DNA of 64,000 nt, from NCBI RefSeq assembly GCF_001424645.1, contig NZ_LMQR01000001.1, forward strand, positions 2,306,621 through 2,370,620, read 5' to 3'. The notes beneath the pieces were generated by a model that was not told the origin of the DNA, searched no databases, and saw only the letters and a list, made by a program, of their open reading frames with translations. The position numbers and the translations under genes were made by a program. Below are positions 8,938-17,340 of the stretch, piece by piece. Every line of letters starts with the position of its first letter. Positions within the stretch are counted from its first letter, which is position 1. This DNA is from Frigoribacterium sp. Leaf415 (lineage in GTDB: Bacteria; Actinomycetota; Actinomycetes; Actinomycetales; Microbacteriaceae).

Positions 8938-9485
8938 GACTCGTCCCCCGAGGGAAGTCCAGCCCCGGCGGGACGAACCCTGTGCCAGCGCTTCCCATCT
9001 GGGCTCTCGACTAACGTCGCCTGGTCACGCACTCGTCGCTGATTCCGACGACGACGCCGACCACGGATGACCTCGACGACCACCCGGATGGCACAGATGA
9101 TCTGGATGACGCCCGCGATCGCAGAGTCCCGCGGCCAGGTGTCGAGATCGCGGAACGGGAGAGCGAAGATGATGCCCCACACGCCTCCCAGAAACCCCGC
9201 GTAGGCGACCAGAGGCGCATCGAGCGGGTGAGGATCATCCCCACGTCGTGATCGAGAGAGCATGATTATCGCCGCCACGAGACAAGAGCAAGCAACCCAA
9301 AACGGAAGAGACGATCCCACGAAGGGCGGCCAGCCTTCTGCCGAGACGAAGAGCGGTCCCCCCTCGGGATTCAACCGACGGGCGTCGCCACGCCCTCCTC
9401 CACGGACCTGAAGAATCAGGCGAGTCGCTTGAGCGGTGCAGGGAGGTATGACGCCTGATGAGAGGACGAGGGCGTTCACAATCAC
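8934..9485 (-). CDS. Small multi-pass membrane protein, copy B (possible immunity protein)
   Basis: 183 residues from GTG 9485 (VIVNALVLSSG); GTG 9479 and GTG 9530 are alternatives and none has a strong ribosome site. Hydrophobic segments are VIVNALVLSSGVIPPC, FWVACSCLVAAIIML, LVAYAGFLGGVWGIIFAL and IAGVIQIICAIRVVVEVI, followed by an Arg-rich tail. GGPLF.SAEGWPPFV and WPRDS match copy A at 8129-8707. The local GC content is near 55 percent (for example 9241-9300) against about 70 percent outside, which points to acquired or fast-evolving DNA. It directly follows the effector-like gene, the usual place for an immunity gene. Confidence 0.55.
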   Translation of the reverse strand: MIVNALVLSSGVIPPCTAQATRLILQVRGGGRGDARRLNPEGGPLFVSAEGWPPFVGSSLPFWVACSCLVAAIIMLSRSRRGDDPHPLDAPLVAYAGFLGGVWGIIFALPFRDLDTWPRDSAIAGVIQIICAIRVVVEVIRGRRRRRNQRRVRDQATLVESPDGKRWHRVRPAGAGLPSGDES

Positions 9486-9538
9486 GCCCCTGTGTCCTCG
9501 GATTCGGCCTTCTCGCTGCCTCGAGCGCACACGAGCGA

Positions 9539-10798
9539 TCAAAGTGAGCCTCCCGAACTGGTTGCCCTCCGCCAGACTGCGGCTGGAAGGTCGATTCCAA
9601 GCCACGTAGCGGCACCTTCCGCTGCGGCGCGGCTTTGTTCAACCGCCTGGATGGTTCGAGCAGCGTTGAGCTTCGCCAGCGTGTTCGCGATCAAGACAGG
9701 GTCATCGGCAAAAGCTCCTGGCCGAGAGGAACGAAGAAAATGAAGCATCTGGGCGATTCCCTCATCGCCAAAGCTCTTCAGCAGGAATGGATCACCGATT
9801 CCCGGCCGGGCACGGCTCCAACTCGTCGAGACCCGCGAGGTCGCGAGCCTTCTGGAATCTCCAGCTTTCATGAGACCGGTGACCCGGTTCATACTCACGA
9901 CCTTGACGGAGGCTCTTGCCGACGCGACCAGAGTTCCTCCGATACCGAGGGTCGCGACCGAGAGGAGTGCCATCGCGAGATCGAGAGCTGTTCCTGTGCC
10001 AGCAGCGAACCGCGCCACGGCCAGACCCAAAGACACCGCCATGACGGCCAAGACCAGAAGGTTCAGGCCCGGGACGAACAGCGAGGCAAAAGCCAGGAGG
10101 CCACCGAGGATAGTGAGCGCATCCACGACCGTGCTGATCCACGAGTCGTTCTCTTCCATCCATTTCTGGAAGGCGGCGAAGCCGGCGTCCCACGCACCTC
10201 CGAGGTCGTCCCAGAGGGTGTCGGCGAGGCCGTCGTCGGTGGCGTCGTCGATCCTCGCGATGGCAGCCGTCGCGGCGGTCTCGACGGACGTGTGCGCGTC
10301 GGTGAGGCGGCGCGCGTAGAGGGAGACCCGGCCCCGCGCCTCCTCGGCTTTCGTGCGTTGCGCCGCGGCCTGGTCGAGGTGCTCCTGCTTCGTCACCTCG
10401 TCGGTGGCCACGAGCGCGAAGTGCTCGTACCGCTCGACCAGCTTCTCGGCTGCGGCGAGGTCGTCGACGGCGTCGCGGTGGTTCGCCAGGGCCGGGGCAG
10501 CTGCCTCTTGGGCCAGCGACAATTCGGACGCGTACGCCATGAGCGCGGACCCTGTCTCCCCGTATCGCCCCTCGGCCTTGCCGAGACTCGCGGAGACCTC
10601 CTCGGCCTTGACCACGAACGCATCCAGGGCGTCACTGGACGACGACCCCGTCTCGAGCGATCTCAGCTTCGCTGCCGCCCCTCGGATCGAGGCCGCCACC
10701 GACTCGTAGTGGCTCGCCATGGAGTTCAGCAGTACCGGGTCACCCGTCACCCCCACCAGCGAGTCGGCCGCCACCCCCGCGAGCGTGCCGGCCGTCAC
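9539..10798 (-). CDS. Type VII-linked effector-like protein with coiled coil and membrane pair
   Basis: 419 residues from GTG 10798, which overlaps the stop of the upstream small gene. Residues 1 to about 200 are helical and heptad-rich (LAAAEKLVERYEHFAL, EEARGRVSLYARRL), like the targeting half of WXG/LXG substrates. Two hydrophobic stretches follow (ISTVVDALTILGGLLAF and LNLLVLAVMAVSLGLAV, about 225-275), then a C-terminal stretch of about 130 residues in lower-GC DNA with no recognised catalytic motif. The high-GC front and low-GC tail resemble polymorphic toxins whose tail is exchanged. Secretion by the local EccC system is inferred from the context. It could also be a structural secretion component. 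Confidence 0.6.
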   Translation of the reverse strand: MTAGTLAGVAADSLVGVTGDPVLLNSMASHYESVAASIRGAAAKLRSLETGSSSSDALDAFVVKAEEVSASLGKAEGRYGETGSALMAYASELSLAQEAAAPALANHRDAVDDLAAAEKLVERYEHFALVATDEVTKQEHLDQAAAQRTKAEEARGRVSLYARRLTDAHTSVETAATAAIARIDDATDDGLADTLWDDLGGAWDAGFAAFQKWMEENDSWISTVVDALTILGGLLAFASLFVPGLNLLVLAVMAVSLGLAVARFAAGTGTALDLAMALLSVATLGIGGTLVASARASVKVVSMNRVTGLMKAGDSRRLATSRVSTSWSRARPGIGDPFLLKSFGDEGIAQMLHFLRSSRPGAFADDPVLIANTLAKLNAARTIQAVEQSRAAAEGAATWLGIDLPAAVWRRATSSGGSL

Positions 10799-11091
10799 TT
10801 GTCGCCCCCGACCAAGACGCCCTCGAGTTCTCCGTCGACCTCGGTGAAGGTCTTGTCGATCGTCGACAACGCCTCGCCCAGCTCGGTGATCTGCTCGGCG
10901 AGCTTCGCCCGCCGGTCGTTCCAGTTCGTCGCGAACGACGTGACCTTCGCCGCCAGCCCGGCGTGCCCGCAGGCCTCGGCCGTGGCCGACGCCGAGGAGT
11001 CGCCCGACTCGAACTCGGTCTTCACGGTGGCCAGGTCGGCGAGCAACGCCTCGAGACCCGCACCGTCGATGTTCAGGCTCGTTCGAGCCAT
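10795..11091 (-). CDS. WXG100-like/EspC-like small helical protein
   Basis: 98 residues, ATG with a GAGGACCTC ribosome region. It is predicted to be almost all helix, without Cys-rich or membrane segments: an N-terminal helix (LEALLADLATVKTEF), a turn around CGHAGL, and a C-terminal helix (WNDRRAKLAEQITELGEAL). Size and layout fit the small partner proteins of type VII effectors (WXG100 or EspC-like families). It lies between the other WXG100-like gene and the effector-like gene and is coupled to the latter by GTGA. Confidence 0.65.
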   Translation of the reverse strand: MARTSLNIDGAGLEALLADLATVKTEFESGDSSASATAEACGHAGLAAKVTSFATNWNDRRAKLAEQITELGEALSTIDKTFTEVDGELEGVLVGGDK

Positions 11092-11172
11092 GAGGTCCTC
11101 CCCTCGTGCCGGGAGGCCGGAGCGCGTCGCATCTCACCGCGACCCGCCCCGGCCACCCTTCGGTGCGGTCGG

Positions 11173-11466
11173 TCAGCCCAGGCTGCTGGCGAGCTGCTGG
11201 TCGGCACCCTCGAGGGTGCTGGCCGCGTTCTCGAGGAACGTCGCCATGCTCTCGACCGCCGAGATCGTCTTCGACGCCCCGGTCGTGAACTCGGTGTACG
11301 TCGCGTCGAACGCCTTCGACGACTTGTCGGTCACGTAGCCCGAGCCGACGAGGTTGTCGATCTGCGACTTCATCTGGCCCAGCTGGTCTTCGATCGCGCG
11401 CTGCCCGTTCCGCAGCTGGGTGGCCTGCGTACGCAGGTCGTCGTAGGTGACGGTGACATTGGCCAT
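11173..11466 (-). CDS. WXG100-family protein lacking the WXG tripeptide
   Basis: 97 residues from ATG 11466, with AAGGGGA as ribosome site. Two long helices are separated by a turn, as in EsxA/EsxB: MANVTVTYDDLRTQA, then SGYVTDKSSKAFDATYTEF, then the second helix. The conserved Trp-X-Gly of the turn is absent; the aligned residues are GYVTD, while the following AF..TY..F pattern is kept. It should be a secreted helical hairpin, probably forming a dimer. It opens the minus-strand secretion operon and is divergent from the FHA gene, with about 100 bases between the starts for control signals. Confidence 0.75.
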   Translation of the reverse strand: MANVTVTYDDLRTQATQLRNGQRAIEDQLGQMKSQIDNLVGSGYVTDKSSKAFDATYTEFTTGASKTISAVESMATFLENAASTLEGADQQLASSLG

Positions 11467-11568
11467 GAGGTGATCCCCTTCTTCTGAGATGCCGACCGGT
11501 CGGTCGGACCTGACCAATATGTCATGCCTGATAGTTTGCGTAACGATTCTCCACAGATCGGAGTCGAC

Positions 11569-12378
11569 ATGCGTCGCAAGAAGGACAAGCCCAGGAGGCG
11601 CGAGCACCACCCGACGCCGCCTCCGGTGATCACCGCCGAGACGATTCGTGAGCAACGCGCCACAGGGCTGCTCTCGCGCATCACCACCCTGCCCCTCCAG
11701 CCGCCCGCGCCGATCGTGACGTCCCCTCCCCCGTCGGCCCGCGCCTCCTCGGGGTTCGTCGTCGAGGACCACCGAAGCGGGCCGGCGCAGCTCGCCCCCG
11801 TCAGCCCTGAGAGCACGGCACCACCCGCGGTCGCACCCTTCGCGCCCCTCGCGCCCCTCACTGCCGCGATCCCTGACACGCCACCGATGCCCGTCACCAC
11901 CCCGAGGCGGTCAGCCCCCGATCAGCCGGTCGGCGGTGACGCGGTGCCATCCGTTCCCGATCTCGAGGCGACGACGCTGCGCCCTCGGCACTACGGCCTC
12001 CGCCTCCCGGACGAGAGCGTCGTCCCCATCACACGACGCGCGATCGTGGTCGGGCGTCGAACCGACCGCCCCCTGCCCCCACCGACCGACGCCGATGTCG
12101 TGGCGCTCGACGACGTCGGCCGATCGCTGTCCCGCCACCACGTCTCGATCGTGATCGGCGCCGACGCGGCCGTCTGGGTCACCGATCTCGGTTCGGGCAA
12201 CGGCACCACCCTCGTGTCGACCACCGGCGAGGTCACCGAACTCGACGCGCACACCCCGGCCCGCGCACGGGTCGGATCGCTGCTCTCGATCGGCGACCAC
12301 AGCGTGACGGTCATCCGGCACCGACCCGAGAGCGACACGACCGAGGGGAATTCTCGCGAGAACGTGGAAGGGCGCTAG
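11569..12378 (+). CDS. FHA-domain protein of the type VII locus
   Basis: 269 residues from ATG 11569, preferred over ATG 11524 because GGAG sits 6 bases upstream. The N-terminus is very basic (MRRKKDKPRRREH), then comes a Pro/Ala-rich linker to about residue 140, then an FHA domain. VVGRRTDRP, SLSRHHVSI and DLGSGNGTTL are the conserved Gly-Arg, Ser..His and Asn-Gly-Thr positions that bind phosphothreonine. FHA proteins read Ser/Thr phosphorylation and often regulate type VII secretion. The gene is divergent from the WXG100-like operon. Its TAG shares the CTAG bases with the pcrA stop on the other strand. Confidence 0.8.
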   Translation: MRRKKDKPRRREHHPTPPPVITAETIREQRATGLLSRITTLPLQPPAPIVTSPPPSARASSGFVVEDHRSGPAQLAPVSPESTAPPAVAPFAPLAPLTAAIPDTPPMPVTTPRRSAPDQPVGGDAVPSVPDLEATTLRPRHYGLRLPDESVVPITRRAIVVGRRTDRPLPPPTDADVVALDDVGRSLSRHHVSIVIGADAAVWVTDLGSGNGTTLVSTTGEVTELDAHTPARARVGSLLSIGDHSVTVIRHRPESDTTEGNSRENVEGR

Positions 12379-14795
12379 ATCTTCTCGATCGGCGCGACCT
12401 TGATCAGCAGCTTCTTGCGGCCGGCACCGTCGAAGAGCACCTCGGCGATGCGACGGGCGCCGATGCCTGTGACGGCCATGACGCGCCCCTCGCCGAAGTC
12501 GACGTGCGAGATGCGGTCGCCTGCCTCGAGTTCCATGTCGCCGTTGTCGCGCACGGTGCCCGTGACCCGGTTCGCCCACTCGGTCTTCGGCTTGGTCTTC
12601 GCCGCCGCCGTCGCCCGGTCGTAGCTGCCCGAGCCGTAGCCGCCCGACGCCCGCGGAGTCGCACCGCGGTTGCCGTCGCCACCCTCGCGACGGGCGTTGA
12701 GCGCCCGCGGCTGCGTGCCCCCGCGGCTGGTGGCCATGCCCGGCGACTGCTTCCAGTCGATGAGCTCGACGGGGATCTCTTGCAGGTACCGAGACGGCAT
12801 CGCCACGTTGACCTCGCCGAACTGCGCCCGCGTCATCGCGAGCGACAGGAACAGCCGCTGTCGCGCACGCGTGATGCCGACGTAGAACAGTCGTCGCTCT
12901 TCGGAAGGACCGCCGGGCTCGTTCGCCGACATGCGGTGCGGCAACAGGTCTTCTTCGACGCCGGTGAGGAACACCGCCTCGTACTCGAGCCCCTTGGCGG
13001 TGTGGAGCGTCATCAGCGAGACGGTGCCGCTCGTGTCGTCGAGGTCGTCGGCAGCAGCGACCAACGTGACCTCGGTGAGGAAGTCGAGCAGCGTGCCGTC
13101 GGGGTTGTTCTTCTGGAACTCTTTCGTCACGGCGACGAGCTCGTCGATGTTCTCGGCGCGGGCCTCGTCTTGCGGGTCACGCGACGCCCGCAACACCTCG
13201 ACCAGGCCGCTGCCCGCGATCAGGGCGGACAGGATCTCGTGGACGGGCGCAGTCGCCGCCGTGGCCTGCACGTCGTCGAGCAGTTTCGCCAGGCCCGTGA
13301 TCGCCCCGGTGACCTTCGGCCCGAGACCGAGCTGGTCGGCGTTGCGCATCGCGTCACGCAGCGGTGCCTCGTTGGTGTCGGCCCAGCGCTGCATCGCGGT
13401 CTCGGTCGCCGGACCGATGCCGCGCTTGGGCACGTTCATGATGCGCCGCAGGGCGAGCGGATCGGCCGGGTTGGCGACGGTGATCAGGTACGCCATGGCG
13501 TCCTTGATCTCGGCACGCTCGTAGAACTTCGTGCCGCCGAGCACGCGATACGGGATCGCCGAGCGGATGAAGATCTCTTCGAGCGCACGCGTCTGCGAGT
13601 TGGTGCGGTAGAAGACGGCCATGTCTTTGTAGTCGGTGCCCGACTCGTGCAGCGCCGCGATCTCGTCCGCGACGAACTGGGCCTCGTCGTGACCGGTGTA
13701 GCCGGTGAACCCCACGATCTTGCTGCCGGCGCCGACCGTGGTGAAGAGGTTCTTGGCCTGACGGTCGAAGTTGTTCGAGATGACCGCGTTGGCGGCGTCG
13801 AGGATGTTCTGCGTCGAGCGGTAGTTCTGCTCGAGCAGGATGACCTTCGAGTTCGGGAAGTCGCGCTCGAACTCGACGATGTTGCGGATGTCGGCGCCGC
13901 GGAACGCGTAGATCGACTGGTCGGAGTCACCCACCACGGTGAGCGACGCCCCGGGGATGCCGCCGCTGCCGTCACGCATCGACTGCACGAACTGGCCGCC
14001 GCGCTCGAGCTCGTCGACGAGGTCGCCCTGCACCGGGCGGGTCAGCTCGCGGATGAGCGAGTACTGGGCGTGGTTGGTGTCTTGGTACTCGTCGACCAGG
14101 ATGTGCCGGAACCGCCGTTGGTACTGCGCCGCCACGTGAGGGAAGGCGCGGAACAGGTAGACGGTCTGCGCTATGAGGTCGTCGAAGTCGAAGGCGTTCG
14201 CCCGCTGCAGCTCGCGGGTGTACTGCCGGAAGATCTCGAGGAACATGACCTCTTGCGGGTCGTTCATGTTGATCTGGCGCGAGTACGACTCGACGTCGCT
14301 GAGCTCGTTCTTGAGCTTGGAGATCTTGCCCGACGCCATGCTGACGGTGAGGCCGAGCTGGTCGGCGTCGAGCTCTTTCAGGATGCGCTTGAGCAGCGCA
14401 CGCGAGTCGGCCGAGTCGTAGATCGTGAAGCTCTTGGTGAAGCCGAACTGCTCGGCCTCGCGCCGCAGGATGCGCACGCACGCCGAGTGGAACGTGCTGA
14501 TCCACATGCCCTCGCCGGCCTGGCCGACGAGGTGCGCCACGCGCTCGCGCATCTCGGCCGCGGCCTTGTTGGTGAACGTGATGGCGAGGATCTGGCTGGG
14601 CCATGCCTCGCGTGTCGCCAGCAGCCCGGCGATGCGGCGGGTGAGGACGCTGGTCTTGCCGGAGCCGGCACCGGCCACGATCAGCAGCGACTGCCCGCGG
14701 TACTCGACCGCCTCTTTCTGCTGGGGGTTGAGACCGGCGGTCAGGGGGTCGCCGGAACCGCCGGCAGCGTCAGAGGGCTCGAGCACGATCGTCAT
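12375..14795 (-). CDS. pcrA: ATP-dependent DNA helicase PcrA/UvrD
   Basis: 806 residues. A superfamily 1A 3'-5' helicase for nucleotide excision repair, replication restart and removal of RecA filaments. Motifs run in order: Q motif GLNPQQKEAV (21-30), Walker A AGAGSGKT (41-48), TFHSAC, Walker B VDEYQDTN (about 237), GDSDQSIYAFRGA, QNYRST, LMTLHTAKGLEYE and GITRARQRL (about 642). The C-terminal 60 residues form the Tudor-like DRISHVDFGEGRV domain that binds RNA polymerase in PcrA proteins. Length fits the family. The ATG at 14795 gives the expected N-terminus. Confidence 0.95.
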   Translation of the reverse strand: MTIVLEPSDAAGGSGDPLTAGLNPQQKEAVEYRGQSLLIVAGAGSGKTSVLTRRIAGLLATREAWPSQILAITFTNKAAAEMRERVAHLVGQAGEGMWISTFHSACVRILRREAEQFGFTKSFTIYDSADSRALLKRILKELDADQLGLTVSMASGKISKLKNELSDVESYSRQINMNDPQEVMFLEIFRQYTRELQRANAFDFDDLIAQTVYLFRAFPHVAAQYQRRFRHILVDEYQDTNHAQYSLIRELTRPVQGDLVDELERGGQFVQSMRDGSGGIPGASLTVVGDSDQSIYAFRGADIRNIVEFERDFPNSKVILLEQNYRSTQNILDAANAVISNNFDRQAKNLFTTVGAGSKIVGFTGYTGHDEAQFVADEIAALHESGTDYKDMAVFYRTNSQTRALEEIFIRSAIPYRVLGGTKFYERAEIKDAMAYLITVANPADPLALRRIMNVPKRGIGPATETAMQRWADTNEAPLRDAMRNADQLGLGPKVTGAITGLAKLLDDVQATAATAPVHEILSALIAGSGLVEVLRASRDPQDEARAENIDELVAVTKEFQKNNPDGTLLDFLTEVTLVAAADDLDDTSGTVSLMTLHTAKGLEYEAVFLTGVEEDLLPHRMSANEPGGPSEERRLFYVGITRARQRLFLSLAMTRAQFGEVNVAMPSRYLQEIPVELIDWKQSPGMATSRGGTQPRALNARREGGDGNRGATPRASGGYGSGSYDRATAAAKTKPKTEWANRVTGTVRDNGDMELEAGDRISHVDFGEGRVMAVTGIGARRIAEVLFDGAGRKKLLIKVAPIEKI

Positions 14796-14875
14796 GGCCC
14801 GTCGAGTCTAAGCGCGATCCCCGACATGGCGAGAGGGTGCGGGGCGACCACGGGGGCGTGCGACGTCGAGCGAGG

Positions 14876-15868
14876 TCAGCGGGACGCGAAGGCGACCCGC
14901 GCCTCCTCGGCGAGCTCGGGCTGGTCGGCGAAGACTCCGTCGACGCCGAGCGCCATGAGCGAGGTGAACTCGGCCCGCCAGTCGCCGAAGGCCGCCTTGC
15001 CGCCGGGACCGCGGTTGGCCTTGGCCAGGAACGCGTTCTCGGCACGAAGCGTCCAGGTGAAGACGTCGAGGCCGGCCGCGTGCGCCCGGTCGACGACCCG
15101 GCCGTCGGTCACCCCCCGGGCGTCGACGAGCGTGTGCTTGTCGAGGCTGACGCCGTGCAGCCCCGCGTCGACGAACGACTCGAGCGACTCGGCGTGCAGC
15201 TGGTCGCGGTAGCCCACCGACGTCCGCCCCTCGGCGACCAGGTCGGCCGCGACGCCGGCCTTCTCGAGCAGGTAGACGAGCCGGGCCCCGAGTCGCTGAT
15301 CGGCGAGCCGATCGAGCACGGTCTGCTCGAACGACTCGATGGTCAGCCGCGGGTCGTCGACCCAGCGCCGCTGCCGCAATTCGTCGGCGAGCAGCTCGCC
15401 GAGCGGCAGGCCGATGGAGTCGAAGTACGTGGCGTGCTTGACCTCGGCGACGAGCCCGACGGGGCGATCGGCGGCGTCGAGCAGGTCGAGCAGGTCGCCG
15501 AGCCGCTGGATGCGCCCCTCGCCGTCGTGCGCGGCGCTCTCTGGCCGCAGCTCGGGCAGCCGTTCGCGGATGCGCAGCGTGCTGAGTTCGTCCCAGGTGA
15601 AGTCCTCGGTGAACCAGCCCGTGACTTTCGTGCCGTCGATGGTCTTGGTCGTGCGTCGGTGGCGGAACTCGTCGTGCTCGGCGACGTCGGTCGTGCCCGA
15701 GATCTCGTTCTCGTGCCGTAGGACGAGCACACCGTCGCTCGACGCGACCAGGTCGGGCTCGATGGCATCGGCCCCGAGCTCGATCGCGAGACGGTAGGCG
15801 TCTTCCCCGTGCTCGGGTCGGTGACCGCTGGCGCCGCGGTGGGCGATGACGAGAGGCGAGGTGGACAC
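14876..15868 (-). CDS. Glycerophosphodiester phosphodiesterase
   Basis: 330 residues, starting GTG (MSTSPLVIAHRGASG). It hydrolyses glycerophosphodiesters to sn-glycerol 3-phosphate and an alcohol. The TIM-barrel GDPD signature is present: HRGASGHRPEH with the catalytic His at residue 10, then GADAIEPDLVAS and DGVLVLRHENEISG with the second catalytic His. No signal peptide is seen, so the enzyme is cytoplasmic. It follows pcrA on the same strand after an 80-base gap. Its product could feed GlpD, encoded about 8 kb away. Confidence 0.88.
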   Translation of the reverse strand: MSTSPLVIAHRGASGHRPEHGEDAYRLAIELGADAIEPDLVASSDGVLVLRHENEISGTTDVAEHDEFRHRRTTKTIDGTKVTGWFTEDFTWDELSTLRIRERLPELRPESAAHDGEGRIQRLGDLLDLLDAADRPVGLVAEVKHATYFDSIGLPLGELLADELRQRRWVDDPRLTIESFEQTVLDRLADQRLGARLVYLLEKAGVAADLVAEGRTSVGYRDQLHAESLESFVDAGLHGVSLDKHTLVDARGVTDGRVVDRAHAAGLDVFTWTLRAENAFLAKANRGPGGKAAFGDWRAEFTSLMALGVDGVFADQPELAEEARVAFASR

Positions 15869-16142
15869 CCGGCCACGCTAACCGGCGTCCCCGTGCACGG
15901 CCCGAGCCGCCCGACCGCCTGTGGAGAGACGAGGAGGCGCGACCCCTGGGGACGAGGCGTCTCACCACCCGCAGACGCAAAAGATGCACGGCACGCACGT
16001 TCGCCCTGCGAGAATGCGGCTCTCATCAGGCAGATCTTCAGCCATTCGTTGCACGACAGGCGTTAGCCTCGTCTGTACGGAAACGCCTTCGTGAACCTAC
16101 GTGGGCGGTCCACACATCCCTAGCGATCAGAAGAGGAACCCC
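15869..16142. other. Spacer between the phosphodiesterase and Bax-inhibitor genes
   Basis: No credible gene. It carries one copy of the dispersed GGAGGCGCG repeat (15933-15941) and must hold the divergent promoters of both flanking genes; no confident -35/-10 pair was found. Confidence 0.5.
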
Positions 16143-16979
16143 TTGGCATTCTCGAATCCCGGCTTCAGTCAGTCGCCGGCCTTCTCGAAGAACGGCGGGC
16201 CCGTCATCCGTCAGCAGCAGGGCGCAGCCCAGCCGGTCGAGTACAACGGCATGACCGCCGAGCAGCTGCAGCAGCTCTACTCGCAGCCCGCCGCCGGCCC
16301 CACGCAGACCGACCGCATGACGTACGAAGACACGATCACCAAGACGCTGCTGGCGTTCGGCGTCGTGCTCGTCGGCGCGGCCATCGGGTGGTTCGTCCCC
16401 GCCCTCGCCATCGTCGGCGCCATCGCCGGCTTCGTGCTGGCGCTCGTCAACATCTTCAAGAAGAAGCCCTCGCCCGGTCTCGTGCTCGCCTACTCGGCGG
16501 CACAGGGCCTCTTCGTCGGTGGCATCTCGGCCATCTTCGAGGCCCAGTTCGACGGCATCGTCACCCAGGCCCTGCTCGGCACCGTGGCCGTCTTCGTCGT
16601 CACCCTGCTGCTCTTCAAGAGCGGCAAGGTGCGCGCGTCGGCCAAGGCCACCAAGATCTTCCTGATCGGCATGGTCGGCTACGCCGTCTTCTCGCTGCTC
16701 AACCTCGGCCTCATGGCCTTCGGCGCCAACAGCAACCCGTGGGGCCTGCGCGGGTCGATCGAGATCTTCGGCATCCCGCTCGGCTTCTTCCTGGGCATCC
16801 TGGTCATCCTCATGGCGGCGTATTCGCTCGTCCTCGACTTCGACCAGGTCAAGACCGGCGTCGAGCGCGGCGCACCCCGCATCTACGCCTGGTCGGCCGC
16901 CTTCGGCATCGTCATGACCGTGGTCTGGCTCTACGTCGAGATCCTGCGCATGCTCGCCATCCTGCGAGGCAGCGACTAA
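16143..16979 (+). CDS. Bax inhibitor-1/YccA family membrane protein
   Basis: 278 residues from TTG 16143, chosen because AGAAGAGGAA precedes it and homologous proteins begin with a similar SNPGFSQSPAFS segment; GTG 16101 is the longer alternative. About 65 polar residues lead into seven hydrophobic helices between residues 75 and 275 (for example LLAFGVVLVGAAIGWFV and IFGIPLGFFLGILVILMAAY). The family (actinobacterial Bax1-I) comprises integral membrane proteins linked to ion leak or stress; the exact role is unknown. It stands alone on the plus strand and ends before a strong hairpin. Confidence 0.85.
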   Translation: MAFSNPGFSQSPAFSKNGGPVIRQQQGAAQPVEYNGMTAEQLQQLYSQPAAGPTQTDRMTYEDTITKTLLAFGVVLVGAAIGWFVPALAIVGAIAGFVLALVNIFKKKPSPGLVLAYSAAQGLFVGGISAIFEAQFDGIVTQALLGTVAVFVVTLLLFKSGKVRASAKATKIFLIGMVGYAVFSLLNLGLMAFGANSNPWGLRGSIEIFGIPLGFFLGILVILMAAYSLVLDFDQVKTGVERGAPRIYAWSAAFGIVMTVVWLYVEILRMLAILRGSD

Positions 16980-17006
16980 GCACCACGGCGTCACCAGCAC
17001 CACCCC

Positions 17007-17044
17007 GAAGCGGGGCTCGTTCCGAGAGGGACGGGCCCCGCTTC
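17007..17044 (+). terminator. Terminator of the Bax-inhibitor-like gene
   Basis: Stem GAAGCGGGGC with CGT at its inner end, paired with ACGGGCCCCGCTTC around a GAGAGG loop, starting 28 bases after the stop. Confidence 0.7.
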
Positions 17045-17173
17045 TGTGTATGCCGGGACTTTGGGAAGGAACGAGCTGTCAGCCGAGACAAGGCGGGCTG
17101 GTTCGTGGGTTCTGGGCGACCATAGACGCCCGGATTCGGCGGAGTCGCCCGAAATGCCTCGACCTACCGACGA

Positions 17174-17213
17174 CGAAGCCCCCTCGGGCAGATGTCTGCC
17201 GGAGGGGGCTTCG
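17174..17213. terminator. Second GC hairpin in the convergent spacer
   Basis: 18-bp arms (17174-17191 and 17196-17213) with one mismatch and a 4-base loop. It could serve either direction. Confidence 0.55.
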
Positions 17214-17291
17214 CGTCACTGCGCTTCGCGGGAGGTCTCCCTCACTCCACCTTCGCGGTTACTGGTGGGCACCGGGGTCGCAGGCTCCCCC

Positions 17292-17340
17292 GGAATGATC
17301 AGGCCTCGGCGCTCCGCGCCGAAACCAGCCTGATCATTCC
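17292..17340 (-). terminator. guaA terminator hairpin overlapping its stop codon
   Basis: Outer 13-bp arms GGAATGATCAGGC and GCCTGATCATTCC enclose a second stem CGGCGC/GCGCCG. The guaA TGA (17334-17336) lies inside the stem. Confidence 0.65.

Larger units (their letters stand above)
16980..17333. other. Spacer between the Bax-inhibitor gene and guaA with three hairpins
   Basis: 354 bases without a convincing gene; short frames exist but lack ribosome sites and codon bias. It holds hairpins at 17007-17044, 17174-17213 and 17292-17340, which fit termination from both sides of a convergent gene pair. Bases 17050-17160 show no recognised element. Confidence 0.6.

Noticed and set aside
12504..15212. 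A plus-strand open frame of 902 codons opposite pcrA and the phosphodiesterase gene
   Set aside because: It crosses two well-supported genes and has no ribosome site or domain; a composition artefact.
17046..17333. Short plus-strand frames after the Bax-inhibitor gene
   Set aside because: They run through three hairpins and lack ribosome sites and codon bias.
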